Notes under the pieces: model-generated
What the model was told of the DNA's origin: nothing
The model's input: only the letters and a program-made list of their open reading frames with translations
Database searches by the model: none
Position numbers and translations under genes: made by a program
Source of the DNA: Raphanus sativus
Taxonomy: Eukaryota; Streptophyta; Magnoliopsida; Brassicales; Brassicaceae
Direction of reading: 5' to 3'
Length of the DNA stretch: 64,000 nucleotides
Assembly (NCBI RefSeq): GCF_000801105.2
Contig: NC_079515.1
Coordinates: 9,982,001-10,046,000 of the forward strand
Shown here: in pieces, positions 1-11,187 of the stretch
Numbering within the stretch: position 1 is the stretch's first letter
Layout: every line of letters begins with the position of its first letter

Positions 1-60
1 TTTGGTTAACCGAAAACCGACGGTTCGGTTCGGTTCGGTTTCGGAAACCCGAAGTCGCAG
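1..60. repeat. GGTTCGG-rich repeat fragment at window edge
   Basis: The first bases carry repeated GGTTCGGTTCGG-type units and CCGAAAACCGA. Similar CCGAACCG-rich stretches recur at about 3255-3330 and 53960-54110. This is probably the edge of a dispersed transposon cut by the window start; no terminus or target duplication is visible. Confidence 0.4.
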
Positions 61-98
61 GGCTAGGGGATATGAATTGGTTAGCAAGGATTGTCACT

Positions 99-148
99 AA
101 AGTATTGAACGATCTGCAGCCCTTTTAAAAAAAAGTATTGAACGATCT
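99..148 (+). repeat. 17-bp direct repeat flanking a 16-bp A-tailed insert
   Basis: AAAGTATTGAACGATCT occurs at 99-115 and again at 132-148. Between the copies lies GCAGCCCTTTTAAAAA. A perfect target-duplication-length repeat around a tiny insert ending in A fits a retroinsertion truncated almost to its tail. That origin is inferred; the repeat itself is seen directly. Confidence 0.6.
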
Positions 149-950
149 ACCTATATTAGAAAATAACGAATAGCAATCAATTTACATATTGACCAGAATA
201 TTTCCCATTAATATTTTGAAAGTTATCTCTTTGCATTGACTACGGAATTAACATGTTGACAAAACTCAGTTTAAGTTTCCTAAAAATGAGTTTTTTGTAT
301 AGTACTATATGAATGTATGTATATATTTTGGGTTTAAATCCAAATCCAGAAATCAAACACGTTACTAATTATGCTAAAATATGAATGTCAAAATCAAACA
401 TGTTACAAAAATGAAATATATATGACATAATATAACTTAAAACACGTAAATAATTATGCTAAATTTTATAAACACCAATACTTGATTTTGTTGTTTTAGA
501 CATACCATCTTAATTATAAACGGGCCAATCTTCATTTTTATTTCTTGAAGTAAATTTAGAACTTGTCTGTGAACAAAAAAAAAACTTAGAGCTTGTCTTA
601 TCCCTTATATATTGAGAACATGACATCATATGTACTAAATTTATATTGCATTGAAGATAATCAATGTGGGAGCATAAAATCAGGTGTGAATAAGCACACG
701 CTGGTTATAATAAAACCATACAGTATGCATGTCGTTATGTATCGTTGCCTTTTGTGTATAATGTCCTACCAATGGCATAATTAGTAATTATTCTAGATGT
801 AAGAGGGTAAATTTAAAAAGAGCTGGAGGAGTGCTGTCAAGCTGACACATCAGCAAATGACATACATGTAAATATAGTACATATTTAAAGTTATTTTTAA
901 AATTTGATTTTCTATTAATAAGTAAGGGATGAGAAAAATCTAAACACATG
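149..950. other. AT-rich intergenic stretch
   Basis: No gene is recognised. The reading frame at 593-784 has no recognisable domain, signal peptide or coding bias and is taken as chance. The only structure is a near-copy of TTAGAACTTGTCT at 556-568 and 86 bases into the same line at 586-598, separated by a 17-bp A-rich insert. Confidence 0.5.
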
Positions 951-1072
951 TTCACAATTACATAACCAAACATTATGATACTAAAACCTTATTATAAAAT
1001 CCAAATATGTATTCACAATTACATAACCAAACATTGTGATACTAAAACCTTATTATAAAATCCAGATATACG
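951..1072. repeat. 61-bp tandem duplication
   Basis: Two adjacent copies, 951-1011 and 1012-1072, both start TTCACAATTACATAACCAAA and run through CTAAAACCTTATTATAAAAT. They differ at only a few bases. It is a local segmental duplication in intergenic DNA with no coding role seen. Confidence 0.8.
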
Positions 1073-1322
1073 TTTTACATTTACGAGGAAGAAATAATAG
1101 ATTTAAAAGATGCTAAAGATACTGAAACCTTATTCACCAACATACTTAAGAACTTGTTTCTTTATTCCAGAATCACTTTCCAATTAATGAGATTGTTGTT
1201 CTTTGCCATCGTCTGTTTGTTTGGATGAGATTCCATGGTCTATATAATTATTAGTGATATCCAACTTCTTTTTTTGACTGAAGGCAATGAAATCCAAACT
1301 TCTTCTCTTGCAATGAGTCTTC

Positions 1323-1368
1323 AGTTACATATACTGTTCGTTTTTAATAAAAAGTTACATATACTGTT
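1323..1368. repeat. 16-bp direct repeat flanking a 14-bp insert
   Basis: AGTTACATATACTGTT occurs at 1323-1338 and 1353-1368, separated by CGTTTTTAATAAAA. It has the same architecture as the repeat at 99-148. Confidence 0.55.
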
Positions 1369-1550
1369 ATTTTCTGTATTATATGCAGAGTTATTAACTG
1401 TACATTTGCAATACATTGAGTTCATTATGTATCTCCTATATATTATTTCTGAAGCATTTTTTAAATGACAACCTTTAGAAGCATACTTACGTGTGTCACG
1501 TTGACAGGTCTCTTCAGCCCTTCTATTTTAATACGACGGTCCAATTAAGA

Positions 1551-1620
1551 TTTTTTTTTTGAATTATACAGAGGTACTCTGACCCCACAGAAATGGTCCA
1601 GACTAGTCACGTATTGCCAC
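1551..1620 (-). mobile_element. 5'-truncated SINE tail
   Basis: Read on the minus strand, about 60 bases ending CTCTGTATAATTC followed by poly-A match the 3' body of the full SINE at 50941-51131; both share ACGTGACTAGTCT and a GTGGGG block. The tRNA-like head is missing. No convincing target duplication is seen. Confidence 0.65.
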
Positions 1621-2125
1621 AAGTCAATACTTTAGTATATAACCATAAGCATTTATTAGTCTTTGATAATTTAATGTAGGCTAACTCTTTAATGGACCAT
1701 TCCATATATTAAAGTTTCATTTACTAAATGGAAACGTAAAATAAACAAAGGTATTATCCCAGTTAACTTAAAAACATGCAGTCCGATAATAATCAGTTAA
1801 ATTGTACCAGGTAACTAATTATACCGGCTTATTTTCTCTACCACTCGAAATTTTTGTGGTTTAAATTTTTGTTAGAGCAAATATAAAAATGTTAATAAAA
1901 CTATTTAATAATAAATATTTGTATTGAAATAAATTATATTCATATCTCAATATCATTCAAATTTAGTTATATACCATACAAAATAAATAAAATAATTATT
2001 TTGATTTACTTACCAAAAAGATATTGTAACTAAATAAGAGTTATTATTTTGATTTATGTGATTATTCTAATTCCATATATGTTAAGTAAGAAATAATTGT
2101 TTACTTTAGCAAGTTTTAAATATTA

Positions 2126-2545
2126 CTCCCTCTGTATCAGTTTAACTGGTGTTTAAAGATTTTAATTTTGTTTCAAAATAATTGATGTTCTCACAATTTT
2201 AGGTGAAATTTAATGTCATTTGAAATTTTTGACCAATTATAAATACTGTATCTTTTTATTGGTTGAATTAGTTTTATTTAATGTAATTTTATGTAACCAA
2301 ACAAATCGCATAAAAGTTTGTATTTTTTAATCTTTGTGCAAAAACCTTAAACACCTTCACTTTTAATTCTATCCTCTTAAAAATATATGCTAATCTGGCT
2401 CCACTTTTGTTATATGCTAATCCGGCTCCACTTTTAATTCTATCCTCCTAAAAATTGTAAAGGATAAGTCTTCACGTTATAATTATCAAAAGAAAGGTTA
2501 AAGGAAAAAAAAACCTTAAACACCTTTAAAATGATGCATAAGGAG
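2126..2545. mobile_element. Stowaway-like MITE (Tc1/mariner type)
   Basis: The left end CTCCCTCTGTATCAG and the inverted right end (CTCCTTATGCATC read on the minus strand) are flanked by TA dinucleotides. Both continue into a matching GGTGTTTAA block. This is the hallmark of Stowaway MITEs. The element carries a later insertion at 2359-2508. Confidence 0.7.
2341..2526 (+). mobile_element. Small retroinsertion inside the MITE, 18-bp target duplication
   Basis: AAAAACCTTAAACACCTT is present at 2341-2358 and 2509-2526. The 150 bp between them ends in an A-rich stretch (GGTTAAAGGAAA) and contains an internal near-duplicate around GCTAATCTGGCTCCACTTTT. The flanking repeat length and A-rich tail point to a reverse-transcribed insert. 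Source not recognised. Confidence 0.55.
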
Positions 2546-4033
2546 TATTAATTAATATTTTTAAAAATCTTACAAGATGAAATAGTAACCTTTTTAGTCA
2601 AGTCCATCGTGGGTCTAGAATATTTTTTAATGATTAACTAAATGGATCACATACATAATAAAATGTGGTTTTTGTTTAAAAATTGTTGAATACCCAAAAT
2701 AAATATGAATCATTATCACTTTCATTTAAATTTTTGTTACAATAAAAATATAGGATTGAGCAAAATCTAAATCCAATATGAAAAGTAGTACTGAACTTTA
2801 ACCAAATTAGTTAGATATCCAAACGGGATCAAAAGTTTGATATTTAGAGAACCATAACTGAATCTGACCCAAACCAAAATATTTCGGTGTCCAAGTATAT
2901 TAGAACCAGATTTGTATAATTAAATATATTAACTATTTTAAATTTAATATTTTAAAGAAAAAAAAATATAGGATATTTTTAAGTTGTCCAAAATATTTGG
3001 AAATATATACAAATAAAGTACATGTTTAAAATATCTAAATGATACTCAAAACACCAAAAATACTTATAAATTTTTATTGATTTTCTTTCCAAATATTTAA
3101 GCCAAACAAGTTTTTATGTTGAGTTTAAGTATATTGGCATATATTATTAAAATTTATATGTTATATATTATTTTTATTTTTAGATTTTTAGAAATTAAAA
3201 GTATATAGAACTTTAGTTTTTTTAAAAAATTAAATGGGTTATTAGAACATAAACCGAACCTTCAAAGGTCCGAACCGAACCGAACCGAATCCGCAAAGAT
3301 CATAATCAAACCGAACCAAATGATACCCGAATACCCATCTTTAATCAAATGTAAAAAAAAATTATCAACAACAAAATGAATATTTTTTATAATATTTAAA
3401 TACATCATAATAAAAAAACCTCACTCAGCACAAGGTATGGGTCTATCATCTAGTTATTATTTCATTATCTCTGAGAGTAATATTAGACGCGGAAGAAAAG
3501 AAACTCTACAATTTACAAACTTTACTTTCCTCTAATTATTGATCCACAGATCAAATGTTGCATTGTAATCATCTGTCATCGAGACATATTTGTGAGAGCT
3601 CTCTTAGCTATCAATTTTTGGAGAAAGTATGATATATTTGTTAACATATATATATATACTTGTATATAACTATATCTATACACATATGTGCTTCAGTGCA
3701 ATGTGCATGGCTATAAAACCCACATTTCTTCTACTCCACAAGTGACTACGTACACGTATGTATATAAGAAAAAAAAACAAAATATTAAGCGTACACAGAT
3801 ACTGAGATGCAAACTTGTTTTTGTCGAAAGATAATTATACCGTTTCACAGTTTTTTCTTCTTAAAATTAAATCAACAAAACCCAAACATACCCATTTATT
3901 GTACATTATTAAAACAAGTGATTAGAGGTCCCACACACGAAAACTAACCTCCCATTGCCCAAAGAGATTATCAAACAACAAATTCTTGAAAGAAAGAAAG
4001 AAAAAAACACACGATAGAGAGACACTTCATTCA
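2546..4033. other. AT-rich intergenic, downstream of the cell-wall gene
   Basis: No gene is recognised. About 3255-3330 holds CCGAACCGAACCG-type repeat DNA of transposon origin. The last few hundred bases are the 3' flank and probable 3' untranslated region of the minus-strand gene that ends at 4034. Confidence 0.5.
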
Positions 4034-5200
4034 TCAAGAGGGACATTTAAAGCCAGGTGGTGGATTCTTTCCACAGTCGATAAGAAGCTCAAGAGCAATG
4101 GGGATAATAAGGTCGAGGTTGAGAAGTTTGGCTTTAATGGTGGTACATAGACAAACGGCTGCGTCTAAGTCAACTAAGCCTCCCAAAACCGGACAACACT
4201 CTTTCTTGGCGTTACTTCCACCAAGCCCGATGTGAATCAAACCTCCAAGAACGTCCACACAAGCGCCTAGCTTCAATGTGTCGATAGGGCAAGTTTCTGG
4301 TTTAGGTGGAGTTGGTGTTGGTGGTGTTGGTGGTGTTACGACAGGAGGGGTTGGCGTCGGTGGCGTTACTACCGGTGGTGTTGGTGTTGGTGGTGTTACG
4401 ACAGGAGGGGTTGGTGTCGGTGGCGTGACGACCGGTGGTGTTGGTGTTGGTGGTGTTACGACAGGAGGGGTTGGTGTCGGTGGCGTGACGACCGGTGGTG
4501 TTGGTGGTGTTACGACAGGAGGGGTTGGTGTTGGTGGCGTTACCACCGGTGGAGTTAGGGTTGGCGGTGTTGGTGTTGGTGGCGTTACAACAGGTGGTGT
4601 TGGTGTTGGGGTTGGCGGTGGGCACACTGTTGGTGGCTTGTGGGTAGGTGGTTTAACGGTGGGTGGCTTGGTGGGCGGTTTTGGGGTAGAGGGTGGTGGT
4701 TTGACGGTGGGTGGTTTGGTGGGCGGCTTAGGGGTGGATGGAGGCGGTTTAACGGAGGGTGGTTTGGTGGGCGGTTTAGGGGTGGTGGGTGGTTTGGTGG
4801 GCGGCTTAGGGGTAGATGGAGGTGGTTTAACGGTGGGTGGTTTGGTGGGCGGTTTAGGGGTGGAGGGTGGTGGCTTAACGGTGGGTGGTTTAGTGGGCGG
4901 TTTAGGGATCGGATGAGGTTTGGTAGGGGGCTTAGGGTGTGGATGTGGTCTAACGGTGGGGGGTTTGGTGGGAGGTTTAGGGTGGGGGTGTGGTTTAACG
5001 GTAGGGGGTTTAGGCGGTTTTACTGCCGGTGGTTTTGGTGGTTTGACTGCTGGTGGTTTAGGCGGTTTGACGGGATGTTTAGGCGGTTTGTGGGGGCTCG
5101 GTGATGGTTTAGGAGGGCTGCATTCACAAGCGAAGGAGACAGCAAGGAAGGCTAGGAGAAGGAGGATAAGAAGAGAGAGGTTTTGTGTGCGAGACCCCAT
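4034..5200 (-). CDS. Hybrid proline-rich cell-wall/plasma-membrane linker protein (CWLP-like)
   Basis: Single-exon gene for 388 residues. A signal peptide (about residues 1-24, hydrophobic LLILLLLAFLAVSFA) leads into a long proline-rich region. That region has two repeat types: Lys-rich PPTKPPTVKPP units (about 30-195), then Val/Thr-rich VVTPPTPTPP units (about 200-295). It ends in an eight-cysteine LTP-like domain with Cys at about 304, 314, 335-336, 350, 352, 376 and 386, the C-CC-CXC order of hybrid proline-rich proteins. Members of this family are secreted and are thought to tie wall to membrane. Closest remembered relative: Arabidopsis CWLP, At3g22120. The ATG at 5198-5200 is preceded by a good TATA box. 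The proline tract is a minisatellite, so its copy number probably varies. Long frames on the opposite strand are by-products of this composition. Confidence 0.93.
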   Translation of the reverse strand: MGSRTQNLSLLILLLLAFLAVSFACECSPPKPSPSPHKPPKHPVKPPKPPAVKPPKPPAVKPPKPPTVKPHPHPKPPTKPPTVRPHPHPKPPTKPHPIPKPPTKPPTVKPPPSTPKPPTKPPTVKPPPSTPKPPTKPPTTPKPPTKPPSVKPPPSTPKPPTKPPTVKPPPSTPKPPTKPPTVKPPTHKPPTVCPPPTPTPTPPVVTPPTPTPPTLTPPVVTPPTPTPPVVTPPTPPVVTPPTPTPPVVTPPTPTPPVVTPPTPTPPVVTPPTPTPPVVTPPTPTPPVVTPPTPPTPTPPKPETCPIDTLKLGACVDVLGGLIHIGLGGSNAKKECCPVLGGLVDLDAAVCLCTTIKAKLLNLDLIIPIALELLIDCGKNPPPGFKCPS

Positions 5201-5263
5201 TTCTTAGAATGAGGGTTTGGGTTGTGTAAACGACTTAGTAAGTAGGTATATGGTAGTGTGCAA

Positions 5264-5273
5264 CCTTTTATAG
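5264..5273 (-). promoter_or_regulatory. TATA box of the cell-wall protein gene
   Basis: CTATAAAAGG on the minus strand lies about 65 bp upstream of the ATG, the usual spacing for a plant promoter with a short leader. Assignment is by motif and position only. Confidence 0.6.
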
Positions 5274-5614
5274 AAAAAAATATACGCCGATATTTATTTA
5301 TATGTAGTGTAAGCACAAAGCTGTGATTAGATGATTGGAATATTAGATTTTATTAAGCACGTAGTTCGTCACTTAGTTCCAAAACGAAAATAAAAGGGTT
5401 TGTCATACTTACCTAAATTGCCGTATCTTTGTAGTCGGAGATTCTTATCTTTTCAGGGAAATCTAGGAACATCGTTCGCTATTTACTTTGATATAAGTAA
5501 AATGCTAAAGAATTTTCGCTTTGTGCTCATCACATGGTTGCGTGCCATACGAACCTATCGATCAAATAATGATTAATTACAAAAGATAAGTCTTAGAAGG
5601 TGTGAAGAACCCAG

Positions 5615-5735
5615 TATTAGACACATAGTTGTCCCACATCGGTAGTTGGAAGGGATCCTTAGTAGTATATAAGGTGGATGGGCCACTCCTCTTATCACCA
5701 ATTGGTTTTAAGTGTGAAGCCCATCTAGCTTAACA
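5615..5735 (+). repeat. TRIM left LTR
   Basis: Begins TATTAGACACATAG (the usual TG start is altered to TA) and ends TTAACA directly before the primer-binding site. It contains TATATAAGG, a plausible internal promoter. Confidence 0.85.
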
Positions 5736-5860
5736 TGGTATCAGAGCCCGATCCACGCAGTCCAACCCGATCCACATCGGTCTGGCCCAAAGTTGGCCCA
5801 TCGATCCTTGCCCGAGCATTCCGAGATTGACGCTCAAAGAGCCATCATCTCGAGGGGGCG

Positions 5861-5984
5861 TATTAGACACATAGTTGTCCCACATCGGTAGTTGGAAGGG
5901 ATCCTTAGTAGTATATAAGGTGGTGGATGGGCCACTCCTCTTATCACCAATTGGTTTTAAGTGTGAAGCCCATCTAGCTTAACA
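5861..5984 (+). repeat. TRIM right LTR
   Basis: Near-identical copy of the left LTR with the same TATTAGAC start and TTAACA end. It lies between the polypurine tract and the second CCCAG. Confidence 0.85.
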
Positions 5985-6354
5985 CCCAGAGTCTCAGACA
6001 CTGCACTTCGTAAAGTTTCTGCAAAATCTCTATCCTTATCTCTGGTTTTGTTACTATTCATTTCTTTGTTTTTCTTCTTTTTTATATACGAATATACCTT
6101 TAACCTTTGTTAACCTCAATTTTAATATAACTATGAATTAGCTAGTTACTGGATCTGTTCCACGATTCGGTTAATTTTTAAAAGCTTGGACATGCTCAGC
6201 CAATATATACCGTAACATGAAAATGTATAGAAAAACAAGAAACATGAAAATGAACATGTATAGAAAAACAAAAACAAAAACATGAAAATGCTTAGAAAAA
6301 CAAAACCATCACGGTAGCACTCAGCAACATAAACTAGCATAATCATCGTCTTAT

Positions 6355-7213
6355 TGTTAGAATCGGGTTAATTATGGGCTTCCAACTTAAAATCAATTGG
6401 TCATTAGTAGATTGACCATAACCCTTTATATAGTAGTAGATTAATTCTTATATTTCCGATGTGGGATGTTTCTCATCAGTACCCTCCCTCATGCTCAGAC
6501 ATCTAGGTCTGAAGCGTGGACAATATGGGAATAACATCCACAGAAGGCCCAACATCGGTATAGTAGTAGTAGTTGTAGTATAGGTCAAAGGATCTTATCG
6601 CTCTGATACCATGTTAGATTCGGGTTTAGTTATGGGCTTCCAACTTAAAACCAATTGGCAATTAGTGGATTGGAGCCCATAATTAATTCGAATCTAACAT
6701 GGTATCAGAGCGATAAGATCTTTTGACCTAATTTACTACAACTACTACTACACCAATGTTGGGCCCTCTGTGGATGTTATTCCCACATTGTCCACGCTTC
6801 AGACCTAGATGTCTGAGCGTGAGGGAAGGTATTGATGAGAAACATCCCACATCGAAAATATAAGAATTATTCTACTACTATATAAAGGGTTAGGGACAAT
6901 CCACTAATTGCCAATTGGTTTTAAGTTGGAAGCCCATAATTAACCCGATTCTAACATGGTATCAGAGCGATAAGATCCTTTGACCTAATTTACTACAACT
7001 ACTACTACACCAATGTTGGGCCCTCTGTGGATGTTATTCCCACATTGTCCACGCTTCAGACCTAGATGTCTGAGCGTGAAGGAGGATATTGATGAGAAAC
7101 ATCCCACATCGAAAATATAAGAATTATTCTACTACTATATAAAGGGTTAGGGCCAATCCACTAATTGCCAATTAATTTTAAGTTGGAAGCCCATAATTAA
7201 CCCGATTCTAACA
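6355..7213. mobile_element. Composite TRIM insertion with inverted left half
   Basis: A second TRIM family, with LTR ends TGATGAGA...TCTAACA and primer site TGGTATCAGAGCG. Order from left: inverted LTR 6355-6478, inverted internal region 6479-6611, an 88-bp palindromic joint of two LTR 3' ends 6612-6699, forward internal region 6700-6832, LTR 6833-6956, forward internal region 6957-7089, LTR 7090-7213. The whole array is bounded by one CTTAT duplication at 6350-6354 and 7214-7218. The three full LTRs are 124 bp each and the three internal regions 133 bp each. No gene is encoded. Confidence 0.88.
6833..6956 (+). repeat. Shared middle LTR of the composite TRIM
   Basis: A full LTR from TGATGAGAAACATC to CGATTCTAACA, followed at 6957 by the primer-binding motif TGGTATCAGAGCG. 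It serves as the right LTR of one unit and the left LTR of the next, as in tandem TRIM arrays made by LTR recombination. Confidence 0.8.
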
Positions 7214-7218
7214 CTTAT

Positions 7219-8880
7219 ATTTATTTTTCCGGAAGTATCAGTAATGTATAACGATAGAAGGATCTCCAATCCATTGTCACTGATTTTCAATACTGGTAAT
7301 GTTCCTAAGAAATTTCCATAGTTTTTATTGGATTTGGTCAAATATTAACTTCTTGAAACATGCCAATAATGCCTTTTAAGAATCATCTCTTATGTCTTGC
7401 ACCTTATTTTAACTAAACCATCAAGTTCCTGTACGTATTAACGGCAATTGTACCGACATTGTCATAAACCTTCGTTAAATTATTGGCATAAAAATGTTTA
7501 GAAGAAACAGGGTTTTGTAGTGTAATGCCCAGTGGGTAGACAATTTATGAAGGGGTTTTGTCATTACTACTTGACTTACGAGATACCTCCCATTCTCTAT
7601 ATAGTTACAAGATATAATAAAAAAACATCGTTCTCACTCTTTTTTTTTCTTGTTCCTTCCTTGTTAGGTCCACTTTTTTTTGAGAGAGGATCTCTTGAGT
7701 GCTGGTTTATGTATTTGCCCATACAAACAGGAAAAAGGGAATCAGTTCTTGGGATATACACTATTCAAATACATATATACATATATAGGTTGATAAATCT
7801 TGAACAAACTTCCAACTTATTGGGGTTTCCTACCAAAACTAGTCTCTTGGGTTCAATGTTATAGTTACAAAGCACACTGATTATCTTCACCATGCTTCTG
7901 TGAATTTATTCAAATTTATTTCTTGGGTTGACAAAAAGAAGAAAAAAAAGTTCAAATCTATTTCTTGTAATATTTTAGTCCCACGCGTCTGAAAGATATC
8001 GCGTATTTAGAGTGATTGAGTGATTATGTCCGTGACTGATGATTCTCTTTATAGTTTTTTCATATTACATATTAATGTAAAAATAATGTAGTACAATAAT
8101 AGTAATACTAGCATGGTGCGTATATTTACAATAGGATTCCAAATATAATGTAAATAGGTCAGCATCTACTAATTCTGGCTAGTATAATCGATAATTCATA
8201 GGATTCAATTTTTTGATAATTAATAATTCAAATGATACTAAAGCTGTAAATGCATATACATTCTGAAAAGAACATAAATCTATAATTTTAAGGTAACTTT
8301 TGTTTTGGTTCCAAGTGATAGACTGAATCTGATAGTAAAATATTCAAAATTTAAATGCCATATAAAACCATTAATGAACCATTTCTTTTACCTTATTTAC
8401 TTCGACATATATATTAACATTGTCGAAAATTATAATCTAACTAGTTTCCAAAATTAGTTTTCAAAATAGTCTTCAAAATTATTAGAGATACTTACCACAG
8501 TTGGTATGATAAAACAATGAAATTTAGAAGTAATTATTTGCCCTGACGATTTATTGACGGGGAAGAAACCTTTTTTTTCATTTTTCAAAAAAAAAAAGAA
8601 ACTTTTTTTGTCACTTTGACAGTGAAGAAACTAGATGATGTTTAAAAGGTGGCGGGTAGAATTTGGCGGGTAGTGTCACAGTGTAACCCGTGAAGTCTGT
8701 CACTTTTAGGATTTTATTTTCTTTATAACAAAAACAAAAGGGAAATAAGTAGTGTGTCTGTGTGTGCGACATGAATGAATCTCATGCATGCATGTGACTC
8801 CGCCATAATAATAAAAGTAAAAATAACTAGTGAGTACTCAATTCTCATGAGCAAAGCTGATCATTTTATCTGTCAAATTT
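7219..8880. other. AT-rich intergenic stretch
   Basis: No gene is recognised. A frame at 7532-7864 (110 codons) shows no domain or homology I can name. The only clear structure is a direct repeat TTCAAATTTATTTCTTG at 7909-7925 and 7951-7967 (one mismatch) around a 25-bp A-rich insert GGTTGACAAAAAGAAG followed by A residues. Confidence 0.5.
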
Positions 8881-9045
8881 GATTAGTTATTCGTTGTGAT
8901 TTAATCCAAAATTTTGGATATCCGTAAGCTTTCGAACCAAAGCAAATATTAAAATTTAATATCCGTTAAAATCGAAGCAAATCACAAATATTTAAATTTC
9001 GGGAAATGAATATCCGATCTGATCCTTCAATATATAAATACATGT
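8881..9045. repeat. Degraded hAT-like repeat (GGATATCCG-rich)
   Basis: Carries GGATATCCGTAAGC, CAAAGCAAATATT and GAATATCCGATCTGATCC. These are the same word set as in the complete hAT-type MITE at 13804-14378, but no intact ends remain. Confidence 0.45.
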
Positions 9046-9060
9046 ATATCTTGATTATAT

Positions 9061-9777
9061 TAATGTCAAAACCCAATCAAAGTTGAACCGGTTAAAAACT
9101 CATATTGAACCGTTAAAAACCCGGGAACCGGTGATCCAACGAACCGGTTAAACCATGGTTCGTATAGAAAACAAAATTTTTGTTAATGAAATAATCAGTT
9201 TTTTTCAAAATAAAAAATAGGGTTTGTGACAAATTACAACTCAAGGTATTTCTGTTTTTGACATTTTTAAAAAAAAGTTTGTGACGTTTCACGAGATATT
9301 TTATATTTTTCAAGGTCTTGTCTTTTTGGGTGAAATTAATAATTGAAAACTTATGTTTGTATCTTTAATGTTCTCTCCAAAACTTTTGTAGTGTACTAAG
9401 CAATAGAAGAGAATGATCAAGAAATTCTACTTCCATCAAATTCAAACATAGAAAATCAACAACCGTCACAATATGTATATAATTCTTTTTAAAGATGATA
9501 ACAATTTATAGTGATAAAAATCTGTAAAGTAAACTTTAAATGTATTTTTCTATTGATTTAAATTTGAACTATTAGATTGTTTTATTACTTTTATTACATT
9601 TCAATTTGCTATTTTCTAAATTTATTTGTTAAGATATGCATATTATATACAAAAATATTATTAAATTCAGTTTAGTACATCAAACCCGGTCGAATCCAAT
9701 CGAACCAGGTCAAACCACATTGATCCGTGATCCAAAATATTTCCGGTTCGCTCGTCGATCCGGTTTTAAAAACACTG
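9061..9777. repeat. ACCGGTT-rich dispersed repeat
   Basis: Both edges hold degenerate GAACCGGTTAAA and GATCCGGTTTTAAAAACACTG motifs. The same TTTAAAACACTG terminus recurs at 26310-26326 and 27571-27586, so this is a family of related non-coding elements. Class not certain. Confidence 0.5.
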
Positions 9778-11187
9778 ACTAAAAGCATTTCCAGCACGGC
9801 ACAGAACATGGAATCTAGTCTCCTGGTAAATAATCATCTGATCCTTTTTTTTAAAAAAGTTATCTGATCTTTTCATAAGAGATCTTTATTATTTGGTTCT
9901 GTTGTTCTACGACTTAACAGAATGTAAATCAATTAAGTGATATCCATTTTCAGGACCGTTTCAAATTATTTATAGATTTTGTTCAAAAAAATAATAATAT
10001 ATTTAGTTATGTAATAAAAATTTCGTGTTATATAAAAGAATATACGAAAGAAGTCATGGCTTCTGTTATGTCTCGAATTATTTATAGACCTTAGAGATTC
10101 ATGTTTCATTTATTTCATATTAATATTTTCTTACTTGCATAACTACTTACCTACAATAATGGGTTTAGGATAATTTCATTTAAATGTTAACAACCCATTG
10201 TTTTATAATTATGATCAACTTCGAAAATTTTAAATCACAATATACTATGCATTAATATATTTATATTAAATTAACTTTTATAAAATAAAAAAATTAAACT
10301 ATATCTTATTTTTGTTTAAAATATTAAACTAAATTAATATTTATATTAATCATAATCACTCATGTTAAAATATAAATATTATATTAAACTAAATATGATT
10401 AAATTATATTAAATTGATAATGTAATTTTTATTTTCATAAATATTAAAAATCTTATTTATTAAATTCATTTTTTAACTTGTATTATCTTTTAAATATTTA
10501 CTTTAATGATTTTTTTCTTTGGGTTTGTATATAAATATTTTCTCTAATTTTGTAATTAGTAATGAAATTAATGTTATTATAAATTTATATGTATTATATA
10601 TGTATATATATATATATACTCAGTTATTTTTTATAAAATGAAAAAAATATATCATATTTTACTATTTTATATTAATATCTATCATCTTAAAATAAAATCA
10701 TTGTATTAAACTAAATATGAAAACATTATTTTAAATTGATAAGTTAATATATTTTATTTTCATAAATATTAAAAATATATGCTAAAAATATAATATGTTG
10801 GTAGAACGGGTTAACATTAGTAAATTATATAATTCATGTATAAAAATTAACTTATCTTAGTATTTTATGTATATATATATATATATATATATTTATTTAT
10901 TTAAATGAATTTACATAAAAATATTGATAAAGAAAATATAGCGCTTTAAATTACGCATCAGGATTATAATAAATTGAATACAAAATAATTTTAAAACATA
11001 TATAATAAGAAGCAACATATATATGTGATGATTTAAAATAATTAATTAACTTACAATATGAAAACTATAAAATTATTTATTTAAAATAATTATATAAATA
11101 TTAAATATATACTAATTATGTAAATCAAATATTTATATATATAAACATGAAAATTAATATCCGCACGGTTGTGCGGATCCAAATCTA
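9778..11187 (+). other. AT-rich DNA ending in a Helitron 3' terminus
   Basis: The stretch is extremely AT-rich, with (AT)n at about 10870-10892. It ends at 11188 with the stem-loop CCGCACGGTTGTGCGG followed by ATCTAG and a target T, the standard Helitron 3' end. The matching 5' start was not found with confidence, so the true element length is unknown. No genes seen. Confidence 0.5.

Larger units (their letters stand above)
5615..5984 (+). mobile_element. TRIM element, complete, with 5-bp target duplication
   Basis: Miniature LTR retrotransposon of 370 bp. The LTRs are 5615-5735 and 5861-5984, near-identical apart from an extra GTG triplet in the right one, which suggests recent insertion. 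A primer site TGGTATCAGAGC follows the left LTR at 5736, matching the initiator-methionine tRNA end used by many plant elements. A purine-rich tract CGAGGGGGCG precedes the right LTR. CCCAG flanks the element at 5610-5614 and 5985-5989. There is no coding capacity, so it depends on enzymes from other elements. Confidence 0.92.

Noticed and set aside
4278..5207. Long plus-strand frames (212, 154 and 95 codons) opposite the cell-wall gene
   Set aside because: They are Gly/Val- or Gly/Trp-rich mirror readings of the proline repeat; the minus frame has a signal peptide and an eight-cysteine domain, which settles the strand.
7532..7864. 110-codon plus frame
   Set aside because: No recognisable domain, start context or neighbours; codon content matches AT-rich intergenic DNA.
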